From: an uncultured Rhodospirillales bacterium
GTDB lineage: Bacteria > Pseudomonadota > Alphaproteobacteria > Acetobacterales > Acetobacteraceae
Reading direction: 5' to 3'
Assembly: GCA_903844785.1 (NCBI GenBank)
Contig: CAIMVB010000036.1
Coordinates: 1 to 6,962, forward strand
Length of the DNA: 6,962 nt
Part shown: positions 6,421-6,962 of the stretch, in pieces
How positions within the stretch are numbered: position 1 is the stretch's first letter
Layout: the number at the start of each line of letters is the position of its first letter
Notes under the pieces: model-generated
Databases searched by the model: none
The model's input: the letters and a program-made list of their open reading frames with translations, nothing else
Told to the model about the DNA's origin: nothing
Program-made: the position numbers and the translations under genes

Positions 6421-6962
6421 ATGACCCAGCCGCTTTCCATCATGTCCACCCTCGCGCTCAATGGCGTTTTGGATGTGCTGGCACCGCTTTGGGCTGAGCG
6501 TAACCCTGCCCCCGCCATGGTGTTCGACCCGACCAAATCCATTTCCCAGCGCATTGCCGATGGCGCACGCGGCGATATCGCCATCCTGACCGCCGCCGCC
6601 GTGGATGATTTCATCGCCAAGGGGGTTTTCGCCAAGGGCAGCCGGCGCGATTTGGCGTTATCGCACATTGGCGTCGCGGTCGCCGCCGGCGCGCCGAGGC
6701 CGGATATCAGCACGCCTGAGGCCTTCCGCGCCACGCTGCTGGCCACACCATCACTCGCCTATTCCCGCGCGGGGGCAAGCGGATTGTTCTTTGCTGGCTT
6801 GATTGAACGCCTTGGCATCGCGGCGGAAGTGAATGCCAAAGCCACCGTGATCCCGCAGGGCTTCACGGGTGAATTGCTGAAGCGCGGCGAAGTGGCTTTG
6901 GCCATTCAGCAAGTGAGCGAATTGATGACCGTGCCCGGCATTGACATTATCGGCACGCTGCC
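6421..6962 (+). CDS. ModA-like substrate-binding protein without signal peptide, C-terminus beyond window
   Basis: The frame gives 180 codons and runs off the right edge. The protein begins MTQPLSIMSTLALNGVLDVLAP and has the layout of the periplasmic-binding type 2 fold seen in ModA-like proteins: an N-terminal strand-helix, GARGDIAILTAAAVDDFIAKG (about 48-68), GVAVAAGAPRPDISTPEAF, LAYSRAGASGLFFAGLIERLG and LAIQQVSELMTVPGIDIIG. These blocks match a group of ModA-like proteins common in alphaproteobacteria. The first 20 residues lack a basic cluster and a clean hydrophobic core, and the binding domain starts almost at once, so export by Sec is not evident. The gene is preceded by a good AAGGAA site and is divergent from the I78 gene, with 135 bp between the starts. 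Ligand and partners are unknown; true molybdate binding is not implied. A cytoplasmic sensor or binding role is possible. Confidence 0.82.
   Translation, partial: MTQPLSIMSTLALNGVLDVLAPLWAERNPAPAMVFDPTKSISQRIADGARGDIAILTAAAVDDFIAKGVFAKGSRRDLALSHIGVAVAAGAPRPDISTPEAFRATLLATPSLAYSRAGASGLFFAGLIERLGIAAEVNAKATVIPQGFTGELLKRGEVALAIQQVSELMTVPGIDIIGTL

Noticed and set aside
6273..6746. 157-codon minus-strand open frame opposite the ModA-like gene
   Set aside because: It overlaps a gene with recognisable family blocks and a good ribosome site, and its own product is Ser/Ala/Arg-rich with no recognisable domain.

Overview
The window is GC-rich, and its gene content points to an alphaproteobacterium, most likely of the Rhodospirillales/Acetobacteraceae type. 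That assignment is an inference from the order SUV3-like helicase, S4-domain protein, FdxA ferredoxin and a Lys/Ala/Pro-rich product, which resembles the helicase-S4-fdxA-CarD neighbourhood of this class, and from the codon bias. No rRNA, tRNA, CRISPR array, insertion sequence or phage gene is visible.

Layout. Positions 1-4824 are a minus-strand block read right to left: a 960-residue SUV3-like DEAD/H helicase with a disordered Arg/Gln/Pro tail; a small S4 RNA-binding protein 7 bases downstream; a seven-iron ferredoxin (fdxA) after a 97-bp gap that holds a possible promoter; and, after a 206-bp gap with two inverted repeats, a long Lys/Ala/Pro-rich reading frame that leaves the window at position 1. 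This last frame is easy to miss because it has no stop inside the window and larger shadow frames lie opposite it. From the neighbourhood I suspect it is the N-terminal extension of a CarD/CdnL-type transcription factor, but the diagnostic domain would lie outside the window.

A PPP/HcaT-type MFS transporter is divergent from the helicase (4878-6005, plus). It converges on, and overlaps by 14 bp, a small secreted protein of the peptidase-inhibitor I78 type (5992-6285, minus). Divergent from that gene, a ModA-like periplasmic-binding-fold protein without a visible signal peptide starts at 6421 and runs off the right edge.

Functional reading. The helicase and S4 protein look like a coupled RNA-handling pair. 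fdxA and the Lys/Ala/Pro-rich gene follow in the same direction but probably have their own control regions. The transporter, inhibitor and binding protein look like independent accessory genes. I see ordinary chromosomal content and no clearly new multi-gene system. The points most worth checking are the Lys/Ala/Pro-rich frame, the palindromes in its leader, and the signal-less binding protein.
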